51,313 nt of DNA from Arcicella aurantiaca (GTDB lineage Bacteria > Bacteroidota > Bacteroidia > Cytophagales > Spirosomataceae). This document shows, in pieces, positions 41,137 through 50,018 of this stretch. The stretch is taken from assembly GCF_003148625.1 (NCBI RefSeq), contig NZ_QGGO01000002.1, forward strand, positions 37,705-89,017, written 5' to 3'. Within the stretch, counting starts at the first letter, position 1, and every line of letters begins with the position of its first letter. The position numbers and the translations under genes were made by a program. Below the pieces are notes generated by a model, which saw only the letters and a list, made by a program, of their open reading frames with translations, was not told the origin of the DNA and did not search any database.

Positions 41137-41580
41137 TTAAAACTTACGAATTAAAATAACACCAATAATTAAAAATACTGCCCCTATAATTCTACCCAAA
41201 GAAATCTCTCGAATAGACGTATCCAAAATTCCATAATGGTCAAATAGAATAGAAACTGCCATTTGTCCTGCAACAATAAGCCCGAAAGTCAAAGCAAAAC
41301 CCAAACGTGGAATCAGCACAATAACTGTACTGATATAAAATGCTCCTAAAAGTCCCGCAAACCACACATACCAAGGTGCATTTCTACAATTAGCAAGCGT
41401 ATGCAGTGGAATACGAGCAATCACGGCGTAAATAATAAGTCCAATCAATCCTGTAAAAAAAGAAAGAAAAGCCGTCAGAATTGGATGCTCAACGTGCTTG
41501 GTCATTTGGGTATTCAGACCTGCTTGAAGCGGAAATACTGCCCCACAAAGAAAGGCTAAGAAAATTAGGAAATATTGCAT
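41137..41580 (-). CDS. DMT-superfamily transporter (DUF606/YdcZ-like)
   Basis: From the ATG at 41580 the product is 147 residues with five TM helices; a longer frame to 41616 adds an uncharged, unlikely leader. The opening MQYFLIFLAFLCGAVFPLQA, the PILTAFLSFFTGLIGLIIY second helix, and GFALTFGLIVAGQMAVSILFDHYG near 98-121 match the DUF606 family of half-size drug/metabolite transporters. The IGAVFLIIGVILIRKF end is also standard. Substrate unknown. A 24-bp inverted repeat lies right after its stop. Confidence 0.82.
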   Translation of the reverse strand: MQYFLIFLAFLCGAVFPLQAGLNTQMTKHVEHPILTAFLSFFTGLIGLIIYAVIARIPLHTLANCRNAPWYVWFAGLLGAFYISTVIVLIPRLGFALTFGLIVAGQMAVSILFDHYGILDTSIREISLGRIIGAVFLIIGVILIRKF

Positions 41581-41676
41581 TGAGGGGGTTTGATGAATAA
41601 GTTTATATTTATCCAAAAGTAAAATTTATTCATGAAAATTCGGGTAGAATTGGTTAAAAAGATAATTTGACAGAAG

Positions 41677-41711
41677 TTTTGGCGAGATATAAAATTTATA
41701 TGTCGCCAAAA
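41677..41711. promoter_or_regulatory. 35-bp near-perfect palindrome upstream of the AAA/DUF234 ATPase
   Basis: TTTTGGCGAGATATAAA (left) and its complement ending TCGCCAAAA (right) form a 35-bp palindrome with mismatches only at the central base and one symmetric pair. It lies 47-81 bases upstream of the ATG. Together with the half-site at 41730 it looks like a binding region for a dimeric or multimeric protein. Confidence 0.75.
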
Positions 41712-41729
41712 GTTATATTTTATTAGTAG

Positions 41730-41752
41730 TTTTGGCGACTTATAAAATTTTA
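41730..41752 (+). promoter_or_regulatory. Third half-site TTTTGGCGA-nn-TATAAAATTTTA
   Basis: A direct copy of the left palindrome arm, 53 bases downstream of it (about five helical turns) and ending five bases before the ATPase start codon. Occupancy here would block translation or transcription of the gene. Confidence 0.7.
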
Positions 41753-41757
41753 GACTC

Positions 41758-43191
41758 ATGGAAATAATTGGCAGAGCATCAGAAAAGGATATTTTAAATC
41801 AACTTTTAGCCTCAAAACAAGCTGAATTATTGGCTATTTATGGAAGACGAAGGGTTGGTAAAACATTCTTAATTAGAACATTTTTTGAAGAAAATCTTAC
41901 CTTTGAACTTACAGGTATTCTTGATGGTTCGTTCAAAGAGCAACTTGAAAATTTTGCCATTACTTTAACAAATTTCTCCAAATCCCCTATTCCAATAGGT
42001 GTTCCCAACAATTGGATTCAAGCGTTTCAGTTATTAAAATTGTACTTAGAATCTATTAATTCCAATGAAAAACAAGTCATTTTTATTGATGAATTTCCTT
42101 GGTTAGATTCTCGAAAATCAGGCTTTTTATCAGCATTTGACCATTTTTGGAATAGTTGGGCATCCCGAAGAGATAATATCATCGTGGTAATTTGTGGTTC
42201 TGCGGCTTCATGGATGATTCAAAATATCATTGGCAATAGAGGTGGATTACATAACCGCATCACGCAACGTATTAGATTACAACCTTTTAGCTTAAAAGAA
42301 ACTGAATTGTATTTAAAAAGCCAATCTGTTAATCTTGACAAATACCAAATCTTGCAAATTTTTATGGTGATGGGCGGAATTCCACATTATTTACGTGACA
42401 TTCGCAAAGAACAAAGTTTCGACCAAAATATTGATAGAATGTGTTTTTCAAAAGATGGTATTTTACGAAATGAATTTCAAAATCTATACCCTGCTCTTTT
42501 CGACAAACCTGAAAGACATATTGCTGTTATCAAAAGTTTAGCCAATAAAAATGAAGGGCTTACACGCACCGAAATCATAGAAAGTTGTAATCTATCTTCT
42601 GGAGGAAGTGCAACTAAATTATTGGACGAATTATTGGAATCTGGATTTATCACAAACTATATTCCTTACGAAAGAAATTCCAAAGATGTAATTTATAAAC
42701 TCACCGATGAATATTCTTTGTTTTACTTAAAATTTGTTGAACAAAGTAAAAACTACGGAGACGGAACTTGGTTACAAAAATCTACGACTGCTTCTTGGAA
42801 AAGTTGGAGTGGCTTTGCTTTTGAAAATATTTGCCAAAAACATATCCGAAGCATCAAAAAAGCCTTGGGAATTGGAGCAATTTATACTGAACATTCTGCT
42901 TGGAGATATGTTTCTAAATCAGAAGATAAAGGCTGTCAAATAGATTTACTTATAGACAGAGCCGATAAATGTATAAATATTTGTGAGATTAAATTTTCAA
43001 ATAAAGAGTATCTCATCACCAAAAAATATGCTGAAGAATTATCCTATAAACGACAAGCATTTCTTCAAAAAACGAATACAAACAAGACATTATTTTTGAC
43101 GATGATTACTACTTATGGCATTGTGGATAATGACTATGCAACTAATTTAATTCAGAGTAGTTTAAAAATGGATATGTTGTTTGACGAATAG
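41758..43191 (+). CDS. AAA ATPase with C-terminal DUF234-like (PD-(D/E)XK-like) domain
   Basis: 477 residues; the archaeal-type ATPase_2/DUF234 architecture. Walker A IYGRRRVGKTF lies near 28-38 and Walker B VIFIDEFPWLDS near 106-117, with VVICGSAASWMIQN near 142 as the sensor region. A winged-helix segment follows near 260-300 (NEGLTRTEIIESCNLSSGGS). The C-terminal domain has FENICQKHI near 363 and YVSKSEDKGCQIDLLIDRADKCINICEIKF near 393-422, whose QIDLLIDR..ICEIKF pattern is D-x(n)-ExK nuclease-like. Such proteins are often part of small mobile or toxin-like units. The upstream palindrome suggests self-control. Confidence 0.85.
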   Translation: MEIIGRASEKDILNQLLASKQAELLAIYGRRRVGKTFLIRTFFEENLTFELTGILDGSFKEQLENFAITLTNFSKSPIPIGVPNNWIQAFQLLKLYLESINSNEKQVIFIDEFPWLDSRKSGFLSAFDHFWNSWASRRDNIIVVICGSAASWMIQNIIGNRGGLHNRITQRIRLQPFSLKETELYLKSQSVNLDKYQILQIFMVMGGIPHYLRDIRKEQSFDQNIDRMCFSKDGILRNEFQNLYPALFDKPERHIAVIKSLANKNEGLTRTEIIESCNLSSGGSATKLLDELLESGFITNYIPYERNSKDVIYKLTDEYSLFYLKFVEQSKNYGDGTWLQKSTTASWKSWSGFAFENICQKHIRSIKKALGIGAIYTEHSAWRYVSKSEDKGCQIDLLIDRADKCINICEIKFSNKEYLITKKYAEELSYKRQAFLQKTNTNKTLFLTMITTYGIVDNDYATNLIQSSLKMDMLFDE

Positions 43192-43254
43192 AATAAACAA
43201 CAAATTATCATTCCAATTATCTTTACAAAAAATCATCAACCTAAAATCACCAAA

Positions 43255-46200
43255 ATGAAAAATAGAATTTTACTCTGTGTGGGGCTTGCTTTGACTTTTT
43301 CGGTAAATGCTCAGAAAAAGAAAAAAGAAACCCCAACACCTCTTATCAATCAATCTCTCAATAAAACTACTGCTACTGAACGTCTCAAAGCTCTGGAAAT
43401 TCGTAAAGCATTAGAAGCTAAATCGTTAGTTAATAATGTAAAATTCCGTTCGATTGGTCCAACTGTCATGTCGGGGCGTGTAGTTGATGTGGACGTAAAC
43501 AACCAAAATCCAACAGAATTTTATGTAGCTTATGCTTCAGGCGGACTTTGGAAAACTGAAAATAATGGCATTAGTTTTTCGTCATTATTTGATAATGAAG
43601 CAGTTATGACCATCGGAGATATTGCCGTAGATTGGAAAACCAACGGCAAAACTATTTGGATTGGTACAGGCGAAGCCAATTCTTCTCGCTCATCTTACGC
43701 AGGTGTAGGTATGTACAAAAGCGAAGACGGCGGAAAAACTTGGCAACACAAAGGCTTGAATGAAACGCACCACATTGGCAAAGTGATTTTGCACCCAACC
43801 GACCCCAATACGGTTTGGGTAGCGGCTTTAGGAAGTCTTTATTCTGCCAACAAAGAGCGTGGACTTTTCAAAACAACTGACGGTGGTAAAACGTGGAAAC
43901 AAACACTTTTCATTGACGAAAACACAGGCGGAATTGACCTCACAATCGACCCAAGTAACCCCAATACTTTATATGCAGGAATGTGGTATAAAACTCGTTC
44001 TGCTTGGAATTTTGTAGAATCAGGGAGAACAACGGGCGTTTACAAATCAACTAACGGTGGCGATACTTGGACATTAATCACAGGTGAAAGTTCGGGCTTT
44101 CCACAAGGTGATGGTAACGGTCGTGTGGGCGTGGGAATTTCTCCGAAAAATCCAAATATTGTTTATGCCGTTTTAGACAATCAAAAGAATCGTCCTGACG
44201 ATGGGAAAAAGAAAGAAGAAGACAATCTTTTGACCGCTAAAAAATTGCGTAGCATGAACTCAGAGCAATTTTTGGCTTTATCAGAGAATCAAATTTCAGA
44301 ATATTTAGACGAAAAACGTTTTCCAGAAAAATACACCGCTAAAAGTTTGAAAGCGGACATAAAAGTTGGAAAAATTCAAGTGATGGATATTGTGAAATTC
44401 ACGGAAAATGCCAACGATGATTTATTCGACACACCCATTACAGGAGCAGAAGTTTATCGTTCGGAAGACGGTGGGAAGTCTTGGAAACGTACCCATAAAG
44501 ATTATTTAGATTGGGTTTTCAATACTTATGGTTATTATTTCGGAACGGTTTTCGTTGCTCCAGACAATGCCGATAAAATTGTCATTCCGGGTTATCAACT
44601 CGTTAAATCTGACGATGGAGGAAAGACTTTCCAATCTATGAATGCCGAAAATGTTCATGCCGACCACCATATTGTTTGGATAAATCCGACCAACTCAAAA
44701 CACCAAATTTTGGGAAATGATGGCGGTATCAATATCACTTACGACGATGGGAAAACGTGGTTTAAAGCCAATACACCAGCCGTTGGGCAATTGTATGCCT
44801 TGCAAGTAGATATGGCAAAACCTTATAATGTTTACGCTGGATTGCAAGATAATGGCGTTTGGTTCGGTTCTTCAACCAATAAACCAAACTATGAATGGTA
44901 CGCAGAAGGAGCTTATCCGTTCAAGTCAATCATGGGTGGCGACGGTATGCAAATTGCCGTGGATACTCGTGATAATCAGACGGTTTATACAGGTTTTCAG
45001 TTCGGAAATTATTTTAAATTGAATACTGCGAATGGCTCTCAAAAATATCTTCAAATGCCACAAGAAGTTGGCGAAGTAAAAAACCGTTTCAACTGGCAAA
45101 GTCCGATTTTATTATCACGTCATAATCAAGATATTATCTATTTTGGTGGAAATCGCTTTTTTAGAAGTTTAGATAAAGGCGAGACTTGGAAGGCACTTTC
45201 GGGCGACTTAACAAAAGGTGGAAAAGAAGGCGATGTGCCTTTCGGAACACTTACAACCATTGACGAATCTCCATTAAAATTCGGGCTTTTATACGTAGGA
45301 ACAGACGACGGTTTAATCCATATTTCAAAAGATGGCGGTTATACTTGGGCGAAAATTTCGGACGGTTTACCACAAAACCTTTGGGTTAGCAGAGTAAATA
45401 CTTCAAACCATGCCGAAGGAACAGTTTATGTATCATTAAACGGCTACCGTGACGACCATTTTAACAGTTATGTGTATCGTTCAACAGATTACGGAACAAC
45501 TTGGCAAAAATTAGGCGAAGACCTCCCTGCCGAACCCGTAAACGTGGTAAAAGAAGACCCTAAAAATCCTAATTTATTGTACGTTGGCACCGACCACAGT
45601 TTGTATATTTCCGTGAATCAAGGAAAATCATTTATGCGTATGTCGGGTAATATGCCAGCGGTAGCAGTACATGATTTAATTGTTCATCCACGTGATAATG
45701 AATTAGTTGTGGGAACACACGGTCGTTCAATTTATATTGCCGATGTAAGTTTAGTGCAACAATTAACAGATTCGTTAATGAATAAAGATTTGCATTTATT
45801 CACGATGAAAACTATCAACTTGAATCCACGTTGGGGTAAAGTTGATGCTTCAAGAAAATACGATGAACCCGAAAAAAGAGAGTATTTTATTTCATATTTT
45901 ACTAAAAATACAGGCAAAACGAAAGTAACAATCGCTACCGATAAAGGCTTGGTGTTGAAAGAATTAAGTGATGATAGCGAAGCAGGAATAAATACCGTTG
46001 TTTGGAATTATACCATCAATCCTGCGGTTGTGACAGACTATGAAAAGCACTTAAACGATACCAAGAAAAAAGACGATAAAGCTATCAAGGTTGAAGAAGG
46101 TGAAGACAAAGCATTTTACATCAAAGCGGGCAAATACAAAATCACTTTTGAAACGGCAAACGGTGTAAAATCAGAGAAAGATTTTGAGATAAAAACTCCT

Positions 46201-46299
46201 GAAAGACGTTCGAGAAGAGCAATGATTCCTTCAGCAATGAACTCGCCAGAGGCATTTGAAGAATGGATGGAAGAAGAAGGTTTGGAAGGGAAGAAGTAG
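43255..46299 (+). CDS. Secreted BNR/sortilin-type beta-propeller protein
   Basis: 1014-residue secreted protein with signal MKNRILLCVGLALTFSVNAQ. It contains multiple BNR/Asp-box motifs (S-x-D-x-G-x-T-W), for example SEDGGKTWQHKG near 155-166, TTDGGKTWKQT, STNGGDTWTLI, SEDGGKSWKRT, SKDGGYTWAKIS and STDYGTTWQKLG, consistent with two propeller domains of the VPS10/glycosyl-hydrolase 33-like type. Two insertions rich in lysine and glutamate lie near 320-360. The C-terminal region (about 830-1014) is non-propeller, with a FlgD-like strand pattern (GKTKVTIATDKGLVL, AGINTVVWNYTI) and a charged end. Substrate unknown; no sorting domain of type IX secretion is obvious. Confidence 0.87.
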   Translation: MKNRILLCVGLALTFSVNAQKKKKETPTPLINQSLNKTTATERLKALEIRKALEAKSLVNNVKFRSIGPTVMSGRVVDVDVNNQNPTEFYVAYASGGLWKTENNGISFSSLFDNEAVMTIGDIAVDWKTNGKTIWIGTGEANSSRSSYAGVGMYKSEDGGKTWQHKGLNETHHIGKVILHPTDPNTVWVAALGSLYSANKERGLFKTTDGGKTWKQTLFIDENTGGIDLTIDPSNPNTLYAGMWYKTRSAWNFVESGRTTGVYKSTNGGDTWTLITGESSGFPQGDGNGRVGVGISPKNPNIVYAVLDNQKNRPDDGKKKEEDNLLTAKKLRSMNSEQFLALSENQISEYLDEKRFPEKYTAKSLKADIKVGKIQVMDIVKFTENANDDLFDTPITGAEVYRSEDGGKSWKRTHKDYLDWVFNTYGYYFGTVFVAPDNADKIVIPGYQLVKSDDGGKTFQSMNAENVHADHHIVWINPTNSKHQILGNDGGINITYDDGKTWFKANTPAVGQLYALQVDMAKPYNVYAGLQDNGVWFGSSTNKPNYEWYAEGAYPFKSIMGGDGMQIAVDTRDNQTVYTGFQFGNYFKLNTANGSQKYLQMPQEVGEVKNRFNWQSPILLSRHNQDIIYFGGNRFFRSLDKGETWKALSGDLTKGGKEGDVPFGTLTTIDESPLKFGLLYVGTDDGLIHISKDGGYTWAKISDGLPQNLWVSRVNTSNHAEGTVYVSLNGYRDDHFNSYVYRSTDYGTTWQKLGEDLPAEPVNVVKEDPKNPNLLYVGTDHSLYISVNQGKSFMRMSGNMPAVAVHDLIVHPRDNELVVGTHGRSIYIADVSLVQQLTDSLMNKDLHLFTMKTINLNPRWGKVDASRKYDEPEKREYFISYFTKNTGKTKVTIATDKGLVLKELSDDSEAGINTVVWNYTINPAVVTDYEKHLNDTKKKDDKAIKVEEGEDKAFYIKAGKYKITFETANGVKSEKDFEIKTPERRSRRAMIPSAMNSPEAFEEWMEEEGLEGKK

Positions 46300-46544
46300 A
46301 TTGGTGAATGGTTATTAGTGAATGGAAACTGGCATTAATCAGACAATCTACTGTTTATCGCAAAGCAAAATAGCCCACAAGTGAAACGGATTTAACAAGT
46401 TTTAGGCTCAGCTTCCCGAAAGTTTGACCCCTAACGGAGTTATTTCGGGAAGCTCCTATTCCTATAAGTTATTTCATTCTCTATAACTCTGTGGAAATCA
46501 GTTAAATCTGTACAATCTGTGGGCTATTTTAAATCTTAATTTCA
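46300..46544. repeat. Word-repeat region with nested hairpins after the propeller gene
   Basis: TTGGTGAATGGTTATTAGTGAATGG (in part, 46302-46326) is a short word run. Then AAAATAGCCCACA (46367-46379) pairs perfectly with 46518-46530, enclosing words shared with 7472-7597. Nested inside is the terminator-like hairpin AGCTTCCCGAAA (46410-46421) with TTTCGGGAAGCT (46443-46454), whose stem matches the one at 17739-17772. Confidence 0.75.
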
Positions 46545-47615
46545 TTAAATTCTGCTCAAAATCTCTGCACCGATAGCATCAGTACCCAAAATCATATCTT
46601 TTGGCGTATCTTTGGTAGCGATGTCACCTGTACGGAAACCTGCTTTCAATACTGCATCTACTGCTGCGATTACGGCATTTGCTTCTTCTTTCAAGCCAAA
46701 AGAAATATCTAACAACAACGCTGCTGACAATACAGAAGCCATTGGGTTAGCTAAACCTTTTCCTGCAATATCGTGTGCAGAACCGTGAATTGGCTCATAA
46801 ACACCTGTACTGTCTCCAACTGAAGCTGAAGCTAACATTCCCATTGAACCTGCAATTTGAGAAGCCTCGTCAGTCAAAATATCTCCAAACAAGTTTCCTG
46901 TAACTACTACGTCAAATTGTTTTGGGTCTTTGATTAACATCATCGCTGCCGAATCTACAAATTGGTGTGTAACCTCTACTTCTGGATATTCTGGAGCAAT
47001 GGCTTGTACAGTTTCTCTCCACAAACGACTTGATTCCAATACGTTTGCTTTATCAACTGACATTAATTTTTTACCACGAGTCATGGCTGCTTCGAATGCT
47101 TTACGGGCAATACGTTCAACTTCGTATTTGCTATAAATCATGGTATCGTAAGCGGTATTTCCGTCTTCGATTCTTTCTCTTTTTCCGAAGTAAACATCTC
47201 CTGTTAATTCACGGAAGAAAAGAATATCTGCTCCTTTCAAAATTTCTGGCTTGATAGAAGATGCTTCTAACAATTCATCAAATAATTTGATTGGACGAAG
47301 GTTTGCGTATAAGCCTAATTCTTTACGCATTTTCAATAAACCTTGCTCTGGACGAACTTTTGCGTGTGGGTCGTTATCGTATTTGATGTGTCCAACTGCT
47401 CCGAAAAGGATAGCATCAGAAGCACGCATTTTTACTAATGTTTCTTCTGGAAGTGGGTCGCCTGTTGCTTCAATTGCTACGTGACCGATAAGAGCTTCGT
47501 CATACGTAAATTCATGTCCGAATTTCGCTGCGATTTTCTCTAAAACTTGTTTACCAACGGTTGTTACTTCTTGCCCAATTCCGTCACCTGGGACTACTAA
47601 GATATGTTTTTTCAT
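46545..47615 (-). CDS. leuB: 3-isopropylmalate dehydrogenase
   Basis: NAD-dependent decarboxylating dehydrogenase of leucine biosynthesis, 356 residues. Motifs: VVPGDGIGQEVT near 6-17, LFGAVGHIKYDN near 71 with the substrate-binding Lys, LLKMRKELGLYANLRPIKLF near 92-111, FFRELTGDVYFGKRE near 132, VDKANVLESSRLWRE near 191, DEASQIAGSMGMLASAS near 248-264, and YEPIHGSAHDIAGKGLANP near 270-288. It is transcribed last of the leucine-type genes in the window, after leuD and the synthase, with a four-helix-bundle gene in between. Confidence 0.97.
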   Translation of the reverse strand: MKKHILVVPGDGIGQEVTTVGKQVLEKIAAKFGHEFTYDEALIGHVAIEATGDPLPEETLVKMRASDAILFGAVGHIKYDNDPHAKVRPEQGLLKMRKELGLYANLRPIKLFDELLEASSIKPEILKGADILFFRELTGDVYFGKRERIEDGNTAYDTMIYSKYEVERIARKAFEAAMTRGKKLMSVDKANVLESSRLWRETVQAIAPEYPEVEVTHQFVDSAAMMLIKDPKQFDVVVTGNLFGDILTDEASQIAGSMGMLASASVGDSTGVYEPIHGSAHDIAGKGLANPMASVLSAALLLDISFGLKEEANAVIAAVDAVLKAGFRTGDIATKDTPKDMILGTDAIGAEILSRI

Positions 47616-47631
47616 TTTTTTTATTTTTGAG

Positions 47632-47795
47632 GGACAAAGGAACAGAGGGGTAAAGGAGCAAAGTGATTTTGAGGGACGGGGAATTTAAGGAACAAGGTGA
47701 CAAAGTGTTTGCTACACTTAACATCGCTTGCTGTACTTCCACTTTGTTTCTTTGCTACTCCGCTACTTTTCTCACTTCACTCCTCTGCTTCTTTG
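47632..47795. repeat. Word-repeat patch (GGAGCAAAG family), left flank of the IVP gene
   Basis: GGGACAAAGGAACAGAGG-type words (47632-47710), including GGAGCAAAGT at 47655-47664, are followed by reverse-complement words such as CACTTTGTTTCTTTGC and CACTCCTCTGCTTCTTTG (47735-47800). The same dialect fills the other flank at 48190-48346. Confidence 0.85.
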
Positions 47796-48179
47796 TTACT
47801 TAACTCCTCCCTCTTTTCTAATTTTCAATTTTTGTATTAAACTTGATAACATTCTGTCAATCTCACGACTTTTTTCAAAAATTATTTCAAAGTCTGCTTG
47901 ACCGATAAATTCTAAATTTAATGCTATCTCTATTTGTGTTTGTAATTCAAATAAAGACCCAACTGCAATGTTTAAGAACCGCAAATAATCTCCTGTTGAT
48001 TGGCGACCAAAACCTTCTGCAATATTACTTGGAATGGATATGGCTGCTCTACGAATTTGTGATGTCAATCCGTATTGTTCTTGAACAGGAAAAGACCGTG
48101 ATTTAAGGTATATTTCAGTAACCAAGACCATTGATTTCTGCCAAACCAGTAAATCTCGATGCGTTCTAATTGGGTGCAT
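47796..48179 (-). CDS. Four-helix bundle (23S rRNA intervening sequence/S23-type) protein
   Basis: 127-residue four-helix bundle protein of the family named after ORFs in 23S rRNA intervening sequences. Signatures: HRDLLVWQKSMVLVTEIY near 7-24, the highly conserved QEQYGLTSQIRRAAISIPSN near 33-52, IAEGFGRQSTGDYLRFLNIA near 53-72, and SLFELQTQIEIAL near 75. It is not inside an rRNA gene here but between leuB and the synthase gene. The fold is shared with Avd proteins of diversity-generating retroelements, but no reverse transcriptase is in this window. Both flanks are filled by one word repeat. Function unknown. Confidence 0.93.
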   Translation of the reverse strand: MHPIRTHRDLLVWQKSMVLVTEIYLKSRSFPVQEQYGLTSQIRRAAISIPSNIAEGFGRQSTGDYLRFLNIAVGSLFELQTQIEIALNLEFIGQADFEIIFEKSREIDRMLSSLIQKLKIRKEGGVK

Positions 48180-48189
48180 ATTTTGTTTT

Positions 48190-48346
48190 TTGTTATGTAA
48201 GTGGCAAAGGAGCGAAGGAGCAAAGTTATAGAATCTCCTTGTCTATTAATTTCAAACGCTATTACTTTACTGCTCTATTCATTTGACACTTTGCTACTTC
48301 AAACGTCATATCTTTGCTCCTCTGTTCCTTTGACACTTTGCTACTT
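48190..48346. repeat. Word-repeat patch (GGAGCAAAG family), right flank of the IVP gene
   Basis: GTGGCAAAGGAGCGAAGGAG begins it (48201 onward, with GGAGCAAAGT at 48217-48226), then reverse-complement words follow. An exact 18-bp direct repeat TTTGACACTTTGCTACTT occurs at 48282-48299 and 48329-48346. The second copy overlaps the stop codon of the synthase gene (48345-48347). Confidence 0.9.
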
Positions 48347-49856
48347 AAATCAAATTAAGCATTTTCTGCGTTGCAATGATAGCCGAAACAGTTTGGTCGG
48401 AGTCAAGTCCACGAGTTTTTAAACTTCTACCATTATATGCCCAAGTAATAATCGTCTCACAAAGGGCATCGGTTTTTCCTCCTGGTGGAATCCTTACGGC
48501 ATAGTCCGTCAGTTGTGGAAGTTCGATATTCTTTTGACAATATATCTTTTTCAAAGCATTCATAAAGGCATCGTATTGTCCGTCGCCTTGAGCAGATTCT
48601 TCAAAAATTTCTTCGCCAATTTGTACTTGTAAAGTGGCAGAAGGTTTTAGATTTTTAGAATGTGTCAAAACGTAATTCAGTACGACAACTTTTTCTTCAA
48701 TGGCACTACTATCCAAAATATCCGAAATAATATACGGCAAATCTTCACGAGTAACGGCTTCTTTGCGGTCGCCTAATTCAATGATTCTTTGCGTAACTTT
48801 TTTCAAATCGGCATCGGCTAAAGTGATTCCTAATTCTTGCAAATTTTTCTCAATATTTGCTTTTCCAGAGGTTTTCCCTAAAGCGTATTGACGCAATCGA
48901 CCGAAACGTTCGGGCATCAAATTATTGAAATAAAGATTCTTCTTATTGTCTCCATCTGCATGAATTCCAGCCGTTTGCGTAAATACATTTTCACCCACAA
49001 CTGGCTTATTCACTGGAATTCTGAAACCCGAGAAAGTCTCTACCAATTTACTGACCGAATACAATGATTTCTCAACAACTGCCGTTTTTACATCAGGCAT
49101 AAAGTCATTGATAACCGCAATGGTACTTGCCAAAGGTGCGTTTCCTGCACGTTCACCCATACCATTTACGGTTAAGTGCAAGCCTTGTACCCCCGCACGA
49201 ATAGCCTCCATTACGTTGGCAATGCTTAAATCATAGTCGTTATGAGCATGAAAATCGAAATGCGTATTTGGATAACGCTTTACGATAGCATCTAAGAAAT
49301 CAAAGGTTTCTCTCGGAGTCAAAACGCCCAAAGTATCAGGCAAAAGCACTCTTTTGATGGGTTCTTTGGTCAAGAAATCAAGGTATTGAAAAACGTATTC
49401 GGGAGAATTACGCATTCCATTACTCCAATCTTCTAAATACACATTACATAAAATGTCCTTTGAACGTGCTAAAGCAATTACCTGTGCGATTTCAGAAAAG
49501 TGTTGTTCGGGCGTTTTTTTCAATTGGTGCGTCAGGTGATTCAATGAACCTTTTGTGAGAAGATTCATCACTTTCGCCCCTGCTTCCAACATCCAGTTTA
49601 CAGAAGTTTCGCCATCAACGAAAGTCAAAACTTCTATTTTATCCAAACAATCATTCTCCGCTGCCCATTCTGTAATTTTTTTCACCGCATCAAATTCTCC
49701 CGCAGAAACTCTTGCAGAAGCCACCTCTAATCTATCCACCATTACTTCTTTTAAAAGTAACTGAGCAATCGTTAGTTTTTCAGAAGCCGAAAAAGACACT
49801 CCGCTGGTTTGTTCACCATCACGGAGTGTCGTGTCCATTATTTCGATATGTCGCAT
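48345..49856 (-). CDS. 2-isopropylmalate/citramalate synthase family
   Basis: Acyl-CoA condensing enzyme with a DRE-TIM barrel and a C-terminal LeuA allosteric domain. The ATG at 49856 gives 503 residues; a TTG two codons upstream is less likely. The hallmark IMDTTLRDGEQTSGVSF opens the protein, LLPDTLGVLTPRETFDF lies near 175-191, and the metal-binding FHAHNDYDLSIANVMEAI near 202-219 contains the two His. NGMGERAGNAPLASTIAV near 232 and TAGIHADGDNK near 290 follow. The regulatory domain covers about 390-503. Residues alone do not separate leucine (acetyl-CoA plus ketoisovalerate) from citramalate (pyruvate) activity, so I give no symbol; operon context favours a branched-chain role. Confidence 0.9.
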   Translation of the reverse strand: MRHIEIMDTTLRDGEQTSGVSFSASEKLTIAQLLLKEVMVDRLEVASARVSAGEFDAVKKITEWAAENDCLDKIEVLTFVDGETSVNWMLEAGAKVMNLLTKGSLNHLTHQLKKTPEQHFSEIAQVIALARSKDILCNVYLEDWSNGMRNSPEYVFQYLDFLTKEPIKRVLLPDTLGVLTPRETFDFLDAIVKRYPNTHFDFHAHNDYDLSIANVMEAIRAGVQGLHLTVNGMGERAGNAPLASTIAVINDFMPDVKTAVVEKSLYSVSKLVETFSGFRIPVNKPVVGENVFTQTAGIHADGDNKKNLYFNNLMPERFGRLRQYALGKTSGKANIEKNLQELGITLADADLKKVTQRIIELGDRKEAVTREDLPYIISDILDSSAIEEKVVVLNYVLTHSKNLKPSATLQVQIGEEIFEESAQGDGQYDAFMNALKKIYCQKNIELPQLTDYAVRIPPGGKTDALCETIITWAYNGRSLKTRGLDSDQTVSAIIATQKMLNLI

Positions 49857-49862
49857 ATTCAA

Positions 49863-50018
49863 TTGTGAATGAGCGAATGATGAGTTATGAATTGTGAATT
49901 GTGAGTTGTGAATTATGATTGTGAATTTTTTATGAGTTTTTTCTCATAAATTAATAGTTCACTACTCATAATTTACTGCTCATTAACTCTCAACTCACAA
50001 CTCACAATTCACAACTTC
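49863..50018. repeat. Word-repeat patch (ATTGTGAATT family) between leuD and the synthase gene
   Basis: ATTGTGAATGAGCGAATG and repeated GAATTGTGAATTGTGAG words (49863-49925) are followed by CTCAACTCACAACTCACAA-type reverse complements (49965-50015). The gap of 156 bp is filled completely, from six bases after the synthase start to the base before the leuD stop codon. A small inner hairpin (TATGAG..CTCATA) lies at the centre. Confidence 0.9.

Noticed and set aside
47796-48179. IVP gene as part of a 23S rRNA intervening sequence
   Set aside because: The flanks are the leuB and synthase genes and word repeats, with no rRNA sequence.
47796-48179. A diversity-generating retroelement because of the Avd-like fold
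   Set aside because: No reverse transcriptase, template repeat/variable repeat pair or adenine-biased mutated target is present in the window.
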